64,000 nucleotides of DNA from Chitinophagaceae bacterium UBA1953 (GCA_002336115.1 DDEN01000022.1:1-64000), one strand, 5' to 3'; shown: positions 18,161-27,127, numbered from the stretch's first letter. Translations and numbers: made by a program. Notes: generated by a model from the letters alone, not told the origin.

Positions 18161-18517
18161 ATGCAAACAAAAAAAGATTTAAAAGAAGCATACAAACAAA
18201 TGAAATTCCCTGCCGGGGTTTTTCAGATAAGGAATATCAGCAATGGAAAAATATATATTGAAAGCAGTACAAACCTCAACGCTATTTGGAACCGCCATAA
18301 AACACAACTGAAATTTGGCAGCCATCCCAACGAAGAATTGCAGAAAGACTGGAACCTTTTGGGTGAGGATAATTTTGTTTACGAAATTATTTCAGAAATC
18401 GATCAGAAAGACGACCAACTCATTGATCTTGCAAAACAAACAAAACAGTTAGAGCAATTATTTCTTGAAGAACTGCAGCCTTACGATGAAAAAGGCTACA
18501 ACAGAAGGAAAAAATAA
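18161..18517 (+). CDS. Degenerate GIY-YIG nuclease-fold protein
   Basis: 118 aa. The arrangement matches small GIY-YIG proteins: GVF at 19-21 (for GIY), NGKIYIESS with YIE at 32-34 (for YIG), NLNAIWNRHKTQLKFGSHPNEELQKDW, FVYEIISEI and a late Glu in LEQLFLEEL. Three expected features are altered: the first Tyr is Phe, the Gly of YIG is Glu34, and the catalytic Arg position before the WxxHK segment reads Ala-Ile. It may have lost nuclease activity and act as a nucleic-acid-binding protein. Tightly downstream of DUF4230 and convergent, by 2 bp, with the next gene. Confidence 0.7.
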   Translation: MQTKKDLKEAYKQMKFPAGVFQIRNISNGKIYIESSTNLNAIWNRHKTQLKFGSHPNEELQKDWNLLGEDNFVYEIISEIDQKDDQLIDLAKQTKQLEQLFLEELQPYDEKGYNRRKK

Positions 18518-18519
18518 TC

Positions 18520-19932
18520 TTACAACACCCCGTTCTTTTTCAGATCAATCATCATCAATAAACACTTGCTCATCATCACAGTTGTATAAGCATCACTTTT
18601 GAAATGAAGAAAATTTTTAACGACTGTTCCTCCACTGAAAAAAACACCACCTTTCCAGTAATAAAATCCTTCATTATCAGTCTTAACCTGTGTAAGCAGG
18701 TAACTGAATGCATTGTTTATTACCCCTGATGTTGCATATTTTTTTGTATTGCCCAACGCAAGCAATGCGTATAAAACATTTACCGTTGACTGTACTTTAT
18801 CACCTTTGTTTAATCTTTCAGCACTTGTAAATGAGCCGTTTTTTTTCTGATGCTTTTTAATATCTGCAACCAGCAGATCAACAGCATCGCCCAACTGTTC
18901 AACTCCCGCAGCATATGCTCGTGCAGTGGCTACATGCAAATGAAAACGGTTGGGGTAATAAATAGTAGCTCTGTTAAAATTATTCTGCTTTATTTTTTTT
19001 GTTATGAATGATGCAGCATTATAAATTATACGGTTGCTGTCGGTTTGTTTTGCTTTTGCCAATGCAAATAAAACATTTGCATTTACCACAGCATCAACAT
19101 CGTTCGTGCCATACGGAATATAGGGCTTATTAAACACAGGATAACATTTACTGAAAGGCGCAAAAAAAGTAAGATTCTGAAAAAGTGTATTAAACATACT
19201 CGTGTATTTCACCCGGGCCTCCTGCCCCATCCATGTCATAAATGCACCTGTATTCCTTTTGTCTTTGTTTCTGTAATTATACCAGTGCAGATACCTTCTG
19301 TTTTCATCAATCCACGGATATACAGATTTGAACAATGGCAATACTGTCACTTCTCCATTAAGCTGTTGCTGCAACAAGGTGGCATAATAGCCAAGTGAAG
19401 AATCATCTGCATCATTAACAACATTAGCAGCCTTTTTAATAAATTTTGTGGATAATGGATAAGTCATTGGCTGTCGAAGTAAAACAGTTGTATCCAATTT
19501 CCGGAATGAAAAATGAACCGGATATAAACGCCAGAAATTATAACCATTTCCGTTTTTATAATAATTCAATGCCAGGTATGCTTTTGTTATAACAGGTTTA
19601 AGCAAAGCATATTTTACAGAATCGCTGAGATAAATTTCTGCCAGCTCATTGTGCATATTTGCAACAGTAAAACAATTTGCATCTGCCTGTTCTTTTGCTT
19701 TTCCAAGGTAAGCAAACTTTACAGTCAACTTCATAACAGAAGGCCATTCGCCTTCAAAACAGCTTACAGAATTTTCCTGTTGCTGATGTGCAATGGCATA
19801 TTGCAGGCTTTTATTCAGAATTTGCTGAAGTGAATCAATTGTAATTTCCTGTGCCTTGCCAGCCTTCAACAGGCACAGGCAAACACATAAAGAAAAAAAA
19901 CTTTTTTTTATAAAGAAGAAAGATGAATACAC
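18520..19932 (-). CDS. Secreted alpha-helical protein, possible alpha/alpha toroid
   Basis: 470 aa with a signal peptide (about residues 1-27, ending KAGKAQ). I do not recognise the family by name. The C-terminal half shows repeated helix pairs, for example KKHQKKNGSFTSAERLNKGDKVQSTVNVLYALLALG and GFYYWKGG. These recall the QW/GSF repeats of terpene-cyclase or prenyltransferase-like alpha/alpha barrels, including secreted bacterial relatives. No DXDD or other cyclase motif is visible, so an enzymatic role is unsupported. The frame starts at a GTG (19932). Alone on its strand, convergent with the GIY-YIG gene. Confidence 0.65.
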   Translation of the reverse strand: MYSSFFFIKKSFFSLCVCLCLLKAGKAQEITIDSLQQILNKSLQYAIAHQQQENSVSCFEGEWPSVMKLTVKFAYLGKAKEQADANCFTVANMHNELAEIYLSDSVKYALLKPVITKAYLALNYYKNGNGYNFWRLYPVHFSFRKLDTTVLLRQPMTYPLSTKFIKKAANVVNDADDSSLGYYATLLQQQLNGEVTVLPLFKSVYPWIDENRRYLHWYNYRNKDKRNTGAFMTWMGQEARVKYTSMFNTLFQNLTFFAPFSKCYPVFNKPYIPYGTNDVDAVVNANVLFALAKAKQTDSNRIIYNAASFITKKIKQNNFNRATIYYPNRFHLHVATARAYAAGVEQLGDAVDLLVADIKKHQKKNGSFTSAERLNKGDKVQSTVNVLYALLALGNTKKYATSGVINNAFSYLLTQVKTDNEGFYYWKGGVFFSGGTVVKNFLHFKSDAYTTVMMSKCLLMMIDLKKNGVL

Positions 19933-20130
19933 AGGTAATCCGGGATAATAAATTAGAACGAAGTTACTGAATGAAAATGAATGACACTTTCAGATTCTTT
20001 GGCAATGAATGTTGAAAATAATCCTTTAAAACATAAATAGCTCCTGCCGATAGTTTTTGCCTGTTCAGCGAAAGCACCTCCTAAACTTTTCAACAACCTC
20101 CCATTTTTACATTGTTCAAAAGTAAACGAC

Positions 20131-21429
20131 ATGCAATACAAACAAACAGGGAAACTTATGTCCTGTATTTTTCTGCTGGTCACTATTATTAGTCCCGGTT
20201 TATCAAGGGCACAAACAAATAGTGATACGCTAAAGCTAACAGTTCAGCAGGCAGAAGAAATTTTCCTGCAAAAAAATCTTACTCTTTTAGCCAGCCAGTA
20301 TAATGTTGAAATTAATAAAGCACTTGTTCAACAGGCAAAGGTTTGGGATAATCCAACTTTGTCAACTGATCAGACTTTATATGATGGAAAAATTTTCCGT
20401 CATACAAAAGTGAATGGTGTTCCATATGGTGAGGTTTATATTCAGTTACAACAGGTGATACGCACTGCAGGTAAACGAAACAAACTGATCCAGCTTTCGC
20501 AGGATAATGTGCTTACAGCCGAAGCACAGTTTACTGATGTAATGCGCAACCTGAAGTATATCCTTACAACCGATCTGAATAACCTGAACCAACTGCAAAA
20601 CATCGCATCTATTTACAAAAGTGAAATGATGAACCTGCAAACTTTAGTAGCAGGAATGGATGAAATGCTGAAGATTGGCGATGTATCGCAAAAAGATAAT
20701 GTGCGTATTAAAGCTTTGCTGTTTTCACTGCAAAGTGATTATACCGATAACATCCGCCAGCAGCAGGATTTGCAAAATGAAATCAGAACGATGCTGCAAC
20801 TCAGCCACGGTGTATGGATCATCGCTGATGCAGGAGAAAAAATCAACCCTTTATCTATAAAACAACTAAGCATTGGTTCATTGCAGGACAGTGCATTGAT
20901 CAGCCGTCCTGACTTGAACCTTGCAAGAAAGCAACTGTTATTGCAGCAACACAATCTCTCTTACCAGAAATCACTGGTTGTTCCTGATCTTACAGTTGGT
21001 GTTGAGTACGACAGATTAAACAGTTATACACCCAATTATTATGGCCTTGCCATTTCATTGCCATTGCCTTTATTCAACAGGAACAAAGGCAACATCAGCG
21101 CAGCACAAACAAGTATTAAACAGGCTGATGTGGTTGTAAAGCAATCTGAGCAACAAGTAAACAATGATGTATTTAATGCCTGGCAAAAATTAATCACTAC
21201 TACCGATTTTCTCAGCGACAGTAACACTTCTTTTCAAAGCAATTATGATTTCCTGCTCCGTAACATGATCGACAGTTACAAAAAAAGACAGGTAAGTCTT
21301 ATTGAGTTCATCGACTTCTTTGATTCATGGAAAGAAACAAGAATGGCTCAACTGTCGCAGATCAATAACCAGCGCAATGCAGCCGCTGAACTTAATTATA
21401 CCATCAATCAAAACATCGTTACTCTTTAA
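20131..21429 (+). CDS. TolC-family outer membrane protein (CzcC-like)
   Basis: Outer-membrane channel of a tripartite heavy-metal efflux pump. 432 aa with a signal peptide ending SRAQ, then SDTLKLTVQQAEEIFLQKNLTLLASQYNVE, the usual opening of TolC proteins. Long heptad-like helices follow, with a strand segment QLQQVIRTAGKRNKLI and a second repeat (VVPDLTVGVEYDRL, then GLAISLPLPLFNRNKGNI). The LPLPLFNRNKG block is characteristic of the CzcC/CusC branch. First gene of a three-gene operon: 9 bp to the adaptor gene. No regulator or metallochaperone gene lies next to it, so control must come from elsewhere. Confidence 0.9.
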   Translation: MQYKQTGKLMSCIFLLVTIISPGLSRAQTNSDTLKLTVQQAEEIFLQKNLTLLASQYNVEINKALVQQAKVWDNPTLSTDQTLYDGKIFRHTKVNGVPYGEVYIQLQQVIRTAGKRNKLIQLSQDNVLTAEAQFTDVMRNLKYILTTDLNNLNQLQNIASIYKSEMMNLQTLVAGMDEMLKIGDVSQKDNVRIKALLFSLQSDYTDNIRQQQDLQNEIRTMLQLSHGVWIIADAGEKINPLSIKQLSIGSLQDSALISRPDLNLARKQLLLQQHNLSYQKSLVVPDLTVGVEYDRLNSYTPNYYGLAISLPLPLFNRNKGNISAAQTSIKQADVVVKQSEQQVNNDVFNAWQKLITTTDFLSDSNTSFQSNYDFLLRNMIDSYKKRQVSLIEFIDFFDSWKETRMAQLSQINNQRNAAAELNYTINQNIVTL

Positions 21430-21438
21430 TCATTAACT

Positions 21439-22542
21439 ATGAACAAGTCAATATATTTTTTCCCGGTTATTACCGCAGCCTTGTTTTTTTCGGCCTGCAA
21501 AAACAATGAAAACAAAACAGCAGCCGATCCCAAACAACCCATCATCAGCGACAGCACCATGCAGTTGCTGAAAATTGATTCAGTACAAATACGCCCTGTT
21601 GATGAAGAAGTAAAGCTGAATGGTGAAGTAAGCTTTGATGAAAATAAAGTGGTGAAAGTATATCCCTTCAGCAGCGGACAGGTACTTGCAACCAATGTAA
21701 GCACCGGCGACTATGTGCATACCGGGCAGGTTTTAGCAACAATTAAAAGCGCTGATATTGCAGGTAACTATTCCGATCTGGCAGTTGCAGGCAATGATGT
21801 AGCTATTGCAAAACGCAGCATGGAAAATGCTGAACATCTTTTCAAAAACGGCATTGCAAGCGAAAAAGAATTTATTGAAGCAAAAGAGAATTACAATAAA
21901 GCAATAGCAAATGCAGGTAAAATAAAACAACAGATACAGATCAACGGTGGGGGTCGTACATCTGCAAACGGAACATACGTTGTAACTGCTCCACGCAGCG
22001 GTTATGTTGTAGAAAAATTAATCAACCCCGGCAATTTCATCCGCAATGATAACAACAGCAACATGTTTACCATTGGAGATATTAACGATGTATGGATTTG
22101 GGCAAACGTGTATGAAACAGATGTGGCAAAGGTAAAAACCGGTTATGAAGCAAGAGTAACAACATTGGCTTACCCCGATACCGTTTTCATTGGAAAAGTT
22201 GACAAAGTAAACCAGGTACTTGATCCTGTTACAAAAGTGATGAAAGTGAAAATTGTTTTGCAGAACCAGGGTGGATTATTAAAACCGGAAATGTTTGCCA
22301 ATGTATTAATTACACACCTTGATGGGAAAAAACAACTGGCTGTTCCGGCATCGGCTGTCATAAGTGAAAATGGGAAAAATTATGTGGTCATATTCAAAAG
22401 CCGGAACGATGTAAAGGTGCAGGAAATTTCAATCAGCAAAACAACTCCGGCTTACAGTTTTATTTCAGGCGGAATAACAGAAGGAGAAAAGATCATTACA
22501 CAAAACCAGATTCTGGTTTACAGAAAATTAATGGAGAAATAA
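21439..22542 (+). CDS. RND efflux periplasmic adaptor (CzcB-like), lipoprotein
   Basis: 367-aa membrane-fusion protein linking the inner-membrane RND pump to the TolC channel. N-terminal lipoprotein signal with lipobox FFSAC (Cys20), so it is anchored by lipid. Then the barrel-sandwich motif (KVYPFSSGQVLATNVSTGDYVHTGQVLATIKS), a coiled-coil hairpin rich in Ala/Lys/Glu (about residues 115-170), the second lipoyl half (TYVVTAPRSGYVVEKLINPGNFIRND) and a beta-barrel domain (IWANVYETDVAKVKTGYEARV). The order is that of CzcB/CusB. No histidine-rich metal-binding N-terminus is present. 9 bp after the channel gene and 36 bp before the pump gene. Confidence 0.9.
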   Translation: MNKSIYFFPVITAALFFSACKNNENKTAADPKQPIISDSTMQLLKIDSVQIRPVDEEVKLNGEVSFDENKVVKVYPFSSGQVLATNVSTGDYVHTGQVLATIKSADIAGNYSDLAVAGNDVAIAKRSMENAEHLFKNGIASEKEFIEAKENYNKAIANAGKIKQQIQINGGGRTSANGTYVVTAPRSGYVVEKLINPGNFIRNDNNSNMFTIGDINDVWIWANVYETDVAKVKTGYEARVTTLAYPDTVFIGKVDKVNQVLDPVTKVMKVKIVLQNQGGLLKPEMFANVLITHLDGKKQLAVPASAVISENGKNYVVIFKSRNDVKVQEISISKTTPAYSFISGGITEGEKIITQNQILVYRKLMEK

Positions 22543-22578
22543 ACATCCGGGCAACCAGTTAATTTATCAATCATTCTT

Positions 22579-25500
22579 ATGAACAGGATTATAAAAAGCA
22601 TTATCCATTTCAGCCTCCGCCATCGCTATTTTGTATTTTTTATGACGGCTATACTGGCTGTAATCGGATTCATCAGTTATAAAAACACACCCGTTGAAAC
22701 ATTTCCGGATGTAACCAACACACAAATCGTCATCATTGCACAATGGCCCGGCCGTAGTGCGGAAGAAGTTGAAAAATTTGTAACCATCCCGCTTGAAGTA
22801 TCACTGAACAGTGTGCAGAAAAAAGCAAATCTGCGCACAACATCTGCATTTGGTCTTTGCTATATCCGTATCATTTTTGATGATGATGTGGATGATGCAT
22901 TTGCACGCCAGCAGGTACTCAGCCGCTTAGGCAATGCCGATTTACCTGATGGCGTAAAACCAGATGTGCAGCCGCCTTACGGACCAACAGGTGAAATCTA
23001 TCGCTATACATTAAAGAGCAATACAAAAAGCATTCGTGAATTAACAACCATCCAGGATTGGGTGCTCGACCGGGCGTTTAAAAGTGTGCCCGGCGTTGCC
23101 GATGTAAACAGTTTTGGTGGCGAAGAAAAAGTATTTGAAGTAAGTGTGAACCCTGAAATGCTTACTAAATACAATCTTTCATCGCTTGATATTTACAATG
23201 CCATAGCAAAAAGTAATATCAATGTTGGTGGCGATGTAATTGAACGGAACGGTCAGAGTTATGTAGTAAGAGGAATTGGTGTGCTGCGAAATATTGATGA
23301 CATTAAAAACATTTTCATTGATAAAAAGAACGGAGTTCCATTGCTTGTAGGTAATGTGGCTGATGTTGTTGAAAGCGGCAAACCAAGGCTGGGAAAGGTT
23401 TCAAGAGATATGAACCAGCCCGATGTAATTGAAGGAATTATTGTGATGCGTAAAGGCGAAAACCCAAGCGAAGTGCTGGATCGTGTTCGTGAAAAAGTAA
23501 AAGATCTCAATGAAAATGTTTTGCCAAAAGATGTAAAGATTGATACGTTTTACGACCGTACAAACCTGATGGATTTTGCACAGGAAACGGTGCTGCACAA
23601 TTTGTTTGAAGGTATTGTACTTGTAACTGTTATTGTGTTGATTTTTATGGCCGATTGGCGTACAACAGTAACAGTTGCCATCATCATTCCATTATCGTTA
23701 TTGTTTGCATTTATGCTCATGCGTTTAAAGGGCATGAGTGCAAACCTCTTATCAATGGGAGCAATTGACTTTGGTATTATCATCGATGGTGCAGTCGTTA
23801 TGGTGGAAGGATTATTTGTGGCGCTTGATATGCGGGCAAGGGAAGTGGGTATGGAAAAGTTTAACAAACTGGCCAAGCTCGGTTTGTTTAAAACAACAGG
23901 AACAGAAATGGGTAAAGCTATTTTCTTTTCCAAAATCATTATACTCACCTGTCTTGTACCCATCTTCTCATTTCAGAAGGTGGAAGGAAAAATGTTTTCA
24001 CCGCTTGCATATACATTGGGCTTTGCTCTGCTGGGTGCCTTGTTGTTTACATTAACCCTTGTGCCCGCACTGTCAAGTATTTTACTTAGAAAAAATGTAC
24101 GTGAAAAACACAATGTAATTGTAAGCTTCTTTGAAAACTCCATCAGCAAACTTTTAAACATTGTTTATAATAACCAGAAAAAAAGTGTACTAATCGCATT
24201 GGCTGTAATGATTGTTACATTCTTCTCGGCCAAACTTCTGGGTACAGAATTTTTACCTGAACTTAATGAGGGTGCATTGTGGGTTGAAGCAGAACTGCCC
24301 ATGAGCGTATCATTAAACGAAGCAGACAGTGTATCGCAGAAAATGATTGCAACACTTTCATCTTTCCCTGAAGTAAAACAGGTACTGTCGCAGATTGGGC
24401 GTACAAACGATGGTACTGATCCAAAAGGTTTCTTTAATGTGCAGATACAGGTTGATCTCAAACCAAAAAAAGAATGGAAGAGAGGAATTACAGAAGATGA
24501 ACTGATTGATGAAATGGATAAGAAGCTCAATGTAATTCCCGGGTTGGTGTTAAACTACTCACAACCTATCCGTGATAATGTGGAAGAAGCTGTAGCCGGT
24601 GTGAATGCTGCACTTGCAGTAAAAATTTTCGGACCCGATTTTCAAACATTAGACAGTTTATCAAAACAAGTATTGCACAACCTTGAAGGAGTAAAAGGAA
24701 TTGAAGATCTTGGTATTTTGAAAAACCTTGGTCAGCCCGAATTCCGTATTCAGCTCGATCAGCAAAAGATGGCCATGTATGGTGTAAACACAGTCGATGC
24801 AAATGCAGCCATTGAAATGGCTATCGGCGGCAAAGCAGCATCAGAATTATATGAAGGCGAACGTAAGTTTGACATCAGGGTGCGTTATCAGAAAGATTAC
24901 CGCAGCACCCAGGATGCTATTGAACAGATTATGGTACCAACCGATGACGGTGCAAAAATTCCGCTCAAAGAAATTGCAACCATGCAAACATTAACCGGCC
25001 CTGCATTTATTTATCGTGATAACAACATGCGGTACATTGCCGTTAAATTCTCTGTTCGTGAACGGGATTTGGGTAGCACCATTGCCGAAGCACAGCAAAA
25101 AGTAAATGCGGCTGTCCATCTCCCGCAGGGTTACAAAGCAACATGGAACGGCGAATTCGAAAACCAGCAAAGAGCCAACAATACATTAGCCAAAGTTGTA
25201 CCCATTTGTCTGCTCGTTATCTTCCTCATTCTATTTATCACATTCGGAAATATTAAAGATGCATTGTTAACCATCCTCAACGTACCGTTTGCATTAATCG
25301 GCGGTATTCTTGCACTGCATGTTACAGGCATGAACTTCAGTATCAGTGCAGGCATTGGGTTTATTGCATTGTTTGGCGTATGTATTCAGAATGGTGTAAT
25401 CCTCATTAGTGTGTTCCGTAAAAATTTAGATGGCGGAATGGCGCTGGATGAAGCAATTAAAAAAGGAGTCATCAGTCGTGTGCGCCCTGTTGTAATGACG

Positions 25501-25719
25501 GCGTTAATGGCAGCAATTGGTTTATTACCCGCAGCAATTGCAACAGGCATTGGAAGCGAAACACAAAAACCTTTGGCAAGAGTTGTAATTGGAGGGCTCG
25601 TTACTTCAACCATTCTTACATTACTCATTCTACCCGTAATGTATGCCATCGAATACAAATTCATGCACAACCGTCGTAACAGGAAATTGCTGAAGAAAAC
25701 AGGACTGGTGAGCAGTTAA
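22579..25719 (+). CDS. Heavy-metal RND efflux pump (CzcA-type)
   Basis: Proton-driven inner-membrane exporter of divalent metals, 1046 aa, with the standard twelve-helix layout and two large periplasmic loops. The signature in helix 4, DFGIIIDGAVVMVEG at about residues 397-411, matches the DFGxxxDGAxxxVE pattern of the HME class transporting Zn, Co, Cd or Ni, and not the monovalent-copper/silver (CusA) pattern. The final Asn of the usual VEN is Gly here. Other CzcA-like blocks: TPVETFPDVTN, QWPGRSAEEVE and VRPVVMTALMAAIGLLPAAIATGIGSETQ-type helices near the C-terminus. Last gene of the operon, followed by a strong terminator. Exact metal is inferred. Confidence 0.93.
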   Translation: MNRIIKSIIHFSLRHRYFVFFMTAILAVIGFISYKNTPVETFPDVTNTQIVIIAQWPGRSAEEVEKFVTIPLEVSLNSVQKKANLRTTSAFGLCYIRIIFDDDVDDAFARQQVLSRLGNADLPDGVKPDVQPPYGPTGEIYRYTLKSNTKSIRELTTIQDWVLDRAFKSVPGVADVNSFGGEEKVFEVSVNPEMLTKYNLSSLDIYNAIAKSNINVGGDVIERNGQSYVVRGIGVLRNIDDIKNIFIDKKNGVPLLVGNVADVVESGKPRLGKVSRDMNQPDVIEGIIVMRKGENPSEVLDRVREKVKDLNENVLPKDVKIDTFYDRTNLMDFAQETVLHNLFEGIVLVTVIVLIFMADWRTTVTVAIIIPLSLLFAFMLMRLKGMSANLLSMGAIDFGIIIDGAVVMVEGLFVALDMRAREVGMEKFNKLAKLGLFKTTGTEMGKAIFFSKIIILTCLVPIFSFQKVEGKMFSPLAYTLGFALLGALLFTLTLVPALSSILLRKNVREKHNVIVSFFENSISKLLNIVYNNQKKSVLIALAVMIVTFFSAKLLGTEFLPELNEGALWVEAELPMSVSLNEADSVSQKMIATLSSFPEVKQVLSQIGRTNDGTDPKGFFNVQIQVDLKPKKEWKRGITEDELIDEMDKKLNVIPGLVLNYSQPIRDNVEEAVAGVNAALAVKIFGPDFQTLDSLSKQVLHNLEGVKGIEDLGILKNLGQPEFRIQLDQQKMAMYGVNTVDANAAIEMAIGGKAASELYEGERKFDIRVRYQKDYRSTQDAIEQIMVPTDDGAKIPLKEIATMQTLTGPAFIYRDNNMRYIAVKFSVRERDLGSTIAEAQQKVNAAVHLPQGYKATWNGEFENQQRANNTLAKVVPICLLVIFLILFITFGNIKDALLTILNVPFALIGGILALHVTGMNFSISAGIGFIALFGVCIQNGVILISVFRKNLDGGMALDEAIKKGVISRVRPVVMTALMAAIGLLPAAIATGIGSETQKPLARVVIGGLVTSTILTLLILPVMYAIEYKFMHNRRNRKLLKKTGLVSS

Positions 25720-25755
25720 TAAATAACAGCCGTTTTAAAAAACGGTTTGCATGTC

Positions 25756-25790
25756 GGCCTTGCCTGTTTTCAGGCGGGGCCTTTTGCTTT
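25756..25790 (+). terminator. Rho-independent terminator of the efflux operon
   Basis: 11-bp stem GGCCTTGCCTG / CAGGCGGGGCC (two G-T pairs), loop TTTT, followed by CTTTTG, 37 nt after the pump gene stop. Confidence 0.85.
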
Positions 25791-25809
25791 CTGTAATTGG
25801 AGAAATAAA

Positions 25810-25843
25810 CAAAAAAATAACCCCGGCCTCAGCACCGGGGTTT
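25810..25843 (-). terminator. Rho-independent terminator of the small lipoprotein gene
   Basis: Stem AACCCCGG / CCGGGGTT at 25819-25843. On the minus strand it is followed by a T-run (complement of the A7 at 25811-25818), just after the 43-aa gene. Confidence 0.75.
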
Positions 25844-25850
25844 ACTATTT

Positions 25851-25982
25851 TTACCTGATTGGCATACATCGTCTGCTGTGATGGTTTCCATTCGCTGCCT
25901 CATAAGGCGTTAACGCTCTTGAGCAGCCTGTCAGATAAAGGATACTTACTACAACTATTAAGTAAGTGATTGTTTTCTTCAT
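25851..25982 (-). CDS. 43-residue lipoprotein
   Basis: A short gene easily overlooked. From ATG at 25982 to TAA at 25851 it encodes 43 aa: a Lys-Lys start, a hydrophobic stretch (TITYLIVVVSILYL) and lipobox LTGC with lipidated Cys20. The mature peptide is only 24 residues: Cys-Ser-Arg, TPYEAANGNHHSRRC, ending MPIR. The TPYEAANG block and basic C-terminus look like tiny lipoproteins that I associate with Bacteroidota; function unknown. Its own terminator lies 8 nt downstream on the same strand, which supports it as a real transcription unit. A mature Cys near the end could bind metal or form a disulfide. Whether it is linked to the neighbouring metal pump is open. Confidence 0.7.
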   Translation of the reverse strand: MKKTITYLIVVVSILYLTGCSRALTPYEAANGNHHSRRCMPIR

Positions 25983-26623
25983 ACGGTACGGATTTTTGAA
26001 GTTTGAAACTATATCATTCAACACAAGTAAACAACAGTTTAAACATCAAATCAAAAAAATCAAGCGTGTTCTGCTGAAGAATATTCATTTTTAGCAAAAC
26101 CACTTTGTATAATTACGATTGTTTTTACCGATAATACTTAAAATAAACTGTCTATACCATCACAGAATTTTCTCCTTTCCTGCGAGAGCCTGTCCGTAAT
26201 GCAGGAGGTTCGGGGTGGATTGTTTTAAATACAATTTATGTTGCAGGCACCATTGCAATTATTAAGCTTTTGTTGCCACGCTCGCTTGTGCGGCTGGTAA
26301 TTCTATGCAGCAAAAAAATCCACTCCGTTGTTGTTTGTTTTCACCAACAACACATGTATAAAAAACCCACTGGCACCATTGTTCCACAGGATCGTTGCCA
26401 AAAATACCTGCTCCGATTATATTGGAAACTTCAAACGCATAACTCTTGCTGTAATCTTGTTTCCTTTTTGTACAAATGCTCAGCTTTTGTTTTTCAACTA
26501 CCCGATATAATTGGGATGTATCTGAATGACATCAAGTGATCCGAAAATACAGCAGAGCACTGGCCAAAGAGTTAATTTTACAATGGCACGTCAGTATTCA
26601 AAAGGTTTTGTGTTTTTAAATTG
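25983..26623. other. 641-bp intergenic region with possible relics
   Basis: No intact gene recognised. It contains a GC-richer patch at about 26175-26220 with CCTGC / GCAGG arms, which resembles an intergenic repeat, and a start-less open frame on the minus strand at 26262-26531. Both look like remnants of mobile or dispersed sequence, not functional genes. Confidence 0.4.
26262..26531 (-). pseudogene. Start-less open frame, possible decayed gene or dispersed repeat
   Basis: An 89-codon minus-strand frame open between two stops, with no plausible start. It reads protein-like in its second half (SYAFEVSNIIGAGIFGNDP, later ELPAAQASVATKA before the stop). The family is not recognised. The opposite strand also carries open frames here, so coding status is weak. 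It could be a fragment of a dispersed intergenic repeat that happens to be open. Confidence 0.2.
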
Positions 26624-27049
26624 TTACTTCACTAAAATCCGCATGGCTACACTTGCAGGGCCCACATGCTTCAGTACCAGCCGGGTTTCTGTGAGTTCGC
26701 TTATATCATACGAATCTCCCAAAAAATCCATTTTAGTTTCACTCAGGTAAAACTGCCAGGTGGTGGTAAAAGAAGTTTCTGAACCGCATTTTAATGTACC
26801 CGGGTTATATGCAGCAGCGCCTGCTGTTGTAAAAGTATAAGTATCGTCAAGGGCACACGACTGTGTTTCATTTTCTGAACCTGTTAATACACCATCCATA
26901 TTCACATCAACTCCGTAGCTGCTCATTTTCCAGGATGCTTTTGTAAGTAAGCTGGTTTTTGAACTGGTATTGGAAGTACTTTGGCTGTCTTTCTTACATG
27001 ATGCAATGGCTACTGTACATGCCATCAGCAGAATCAGTGATTTTTTCAT
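26624..27049 (-). CDS. Lipocalin-like lipoprotein
   Basis: 141-aa lipoprotein: signal MKKSLILLMACTVAIAS, lipidated Cys18, then a Ser/Thr/Lys linker. The mature domain of about 100 residues (LLTKASWKMSSYGVDVNMDG, DDTYTFTTAGAAAYNPGTLKC, TTWQFYLSETKMDF and TETRLVLKH) has the TW/W-strand pattern of the lipocalin-like family often found as small lipoproteins in Bacteroidota. Two cysteines in the mature domain (in QSCALDD and LKCGSE) may form a disulfide. A perfect 10-bp palindrome sits 55 bp upstream of the start and could be its operator. Ligand unknown. Confidence 0.75.
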   Translation of the reverse strand: MKKSLILLMACTVAIASCKKDSQSTSNTSSKTSLLTKASWKMSSYGVDVNMDGVLTGSENETQSCALDDTYTFTTAGAAAYNPGTLKCGSETSFTTTWQFYLSETKMDFLGDSYDISELTETRLVLKHVGPASVAMRILVK

Positions 27050-27103
27050 TTTTAGTTTTTATTTGGTTTATAATGTTTTTGATGGTTGTATTATTACTAC
27101 GCC

Positions 27104-27127
27104 TTTGTTGGTCGCCTGACCAACAAA
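27104..27127. promoter_or_regulatory. Perfect palindrome, candidate operator
   Basis: TTTGTTGGTC-N4-GACCAACAAA: 10-bp perfect arms around GCCT. No T-run follows on either strand, so it is not a typical terminator. It lies 55 bp upstream of the lipocalin-like gene, where a repressor or activator dimer could bind. Confidence 0.45.

Noticed and set aside
26154..26230. tRNA-like T-arm pattern (GGTTCGGGG)
   Set aside because: No cloverleaf can be drawn; the flanking sequence lacks acceptor and anticodon stems.
26270..26539. 89-codon plus-strand frame; a signal-peptide-like stretch in the neighbouring frame
   Set aside because: No start context, Cys-rich random composition and an early stop after the signal-like stretch.
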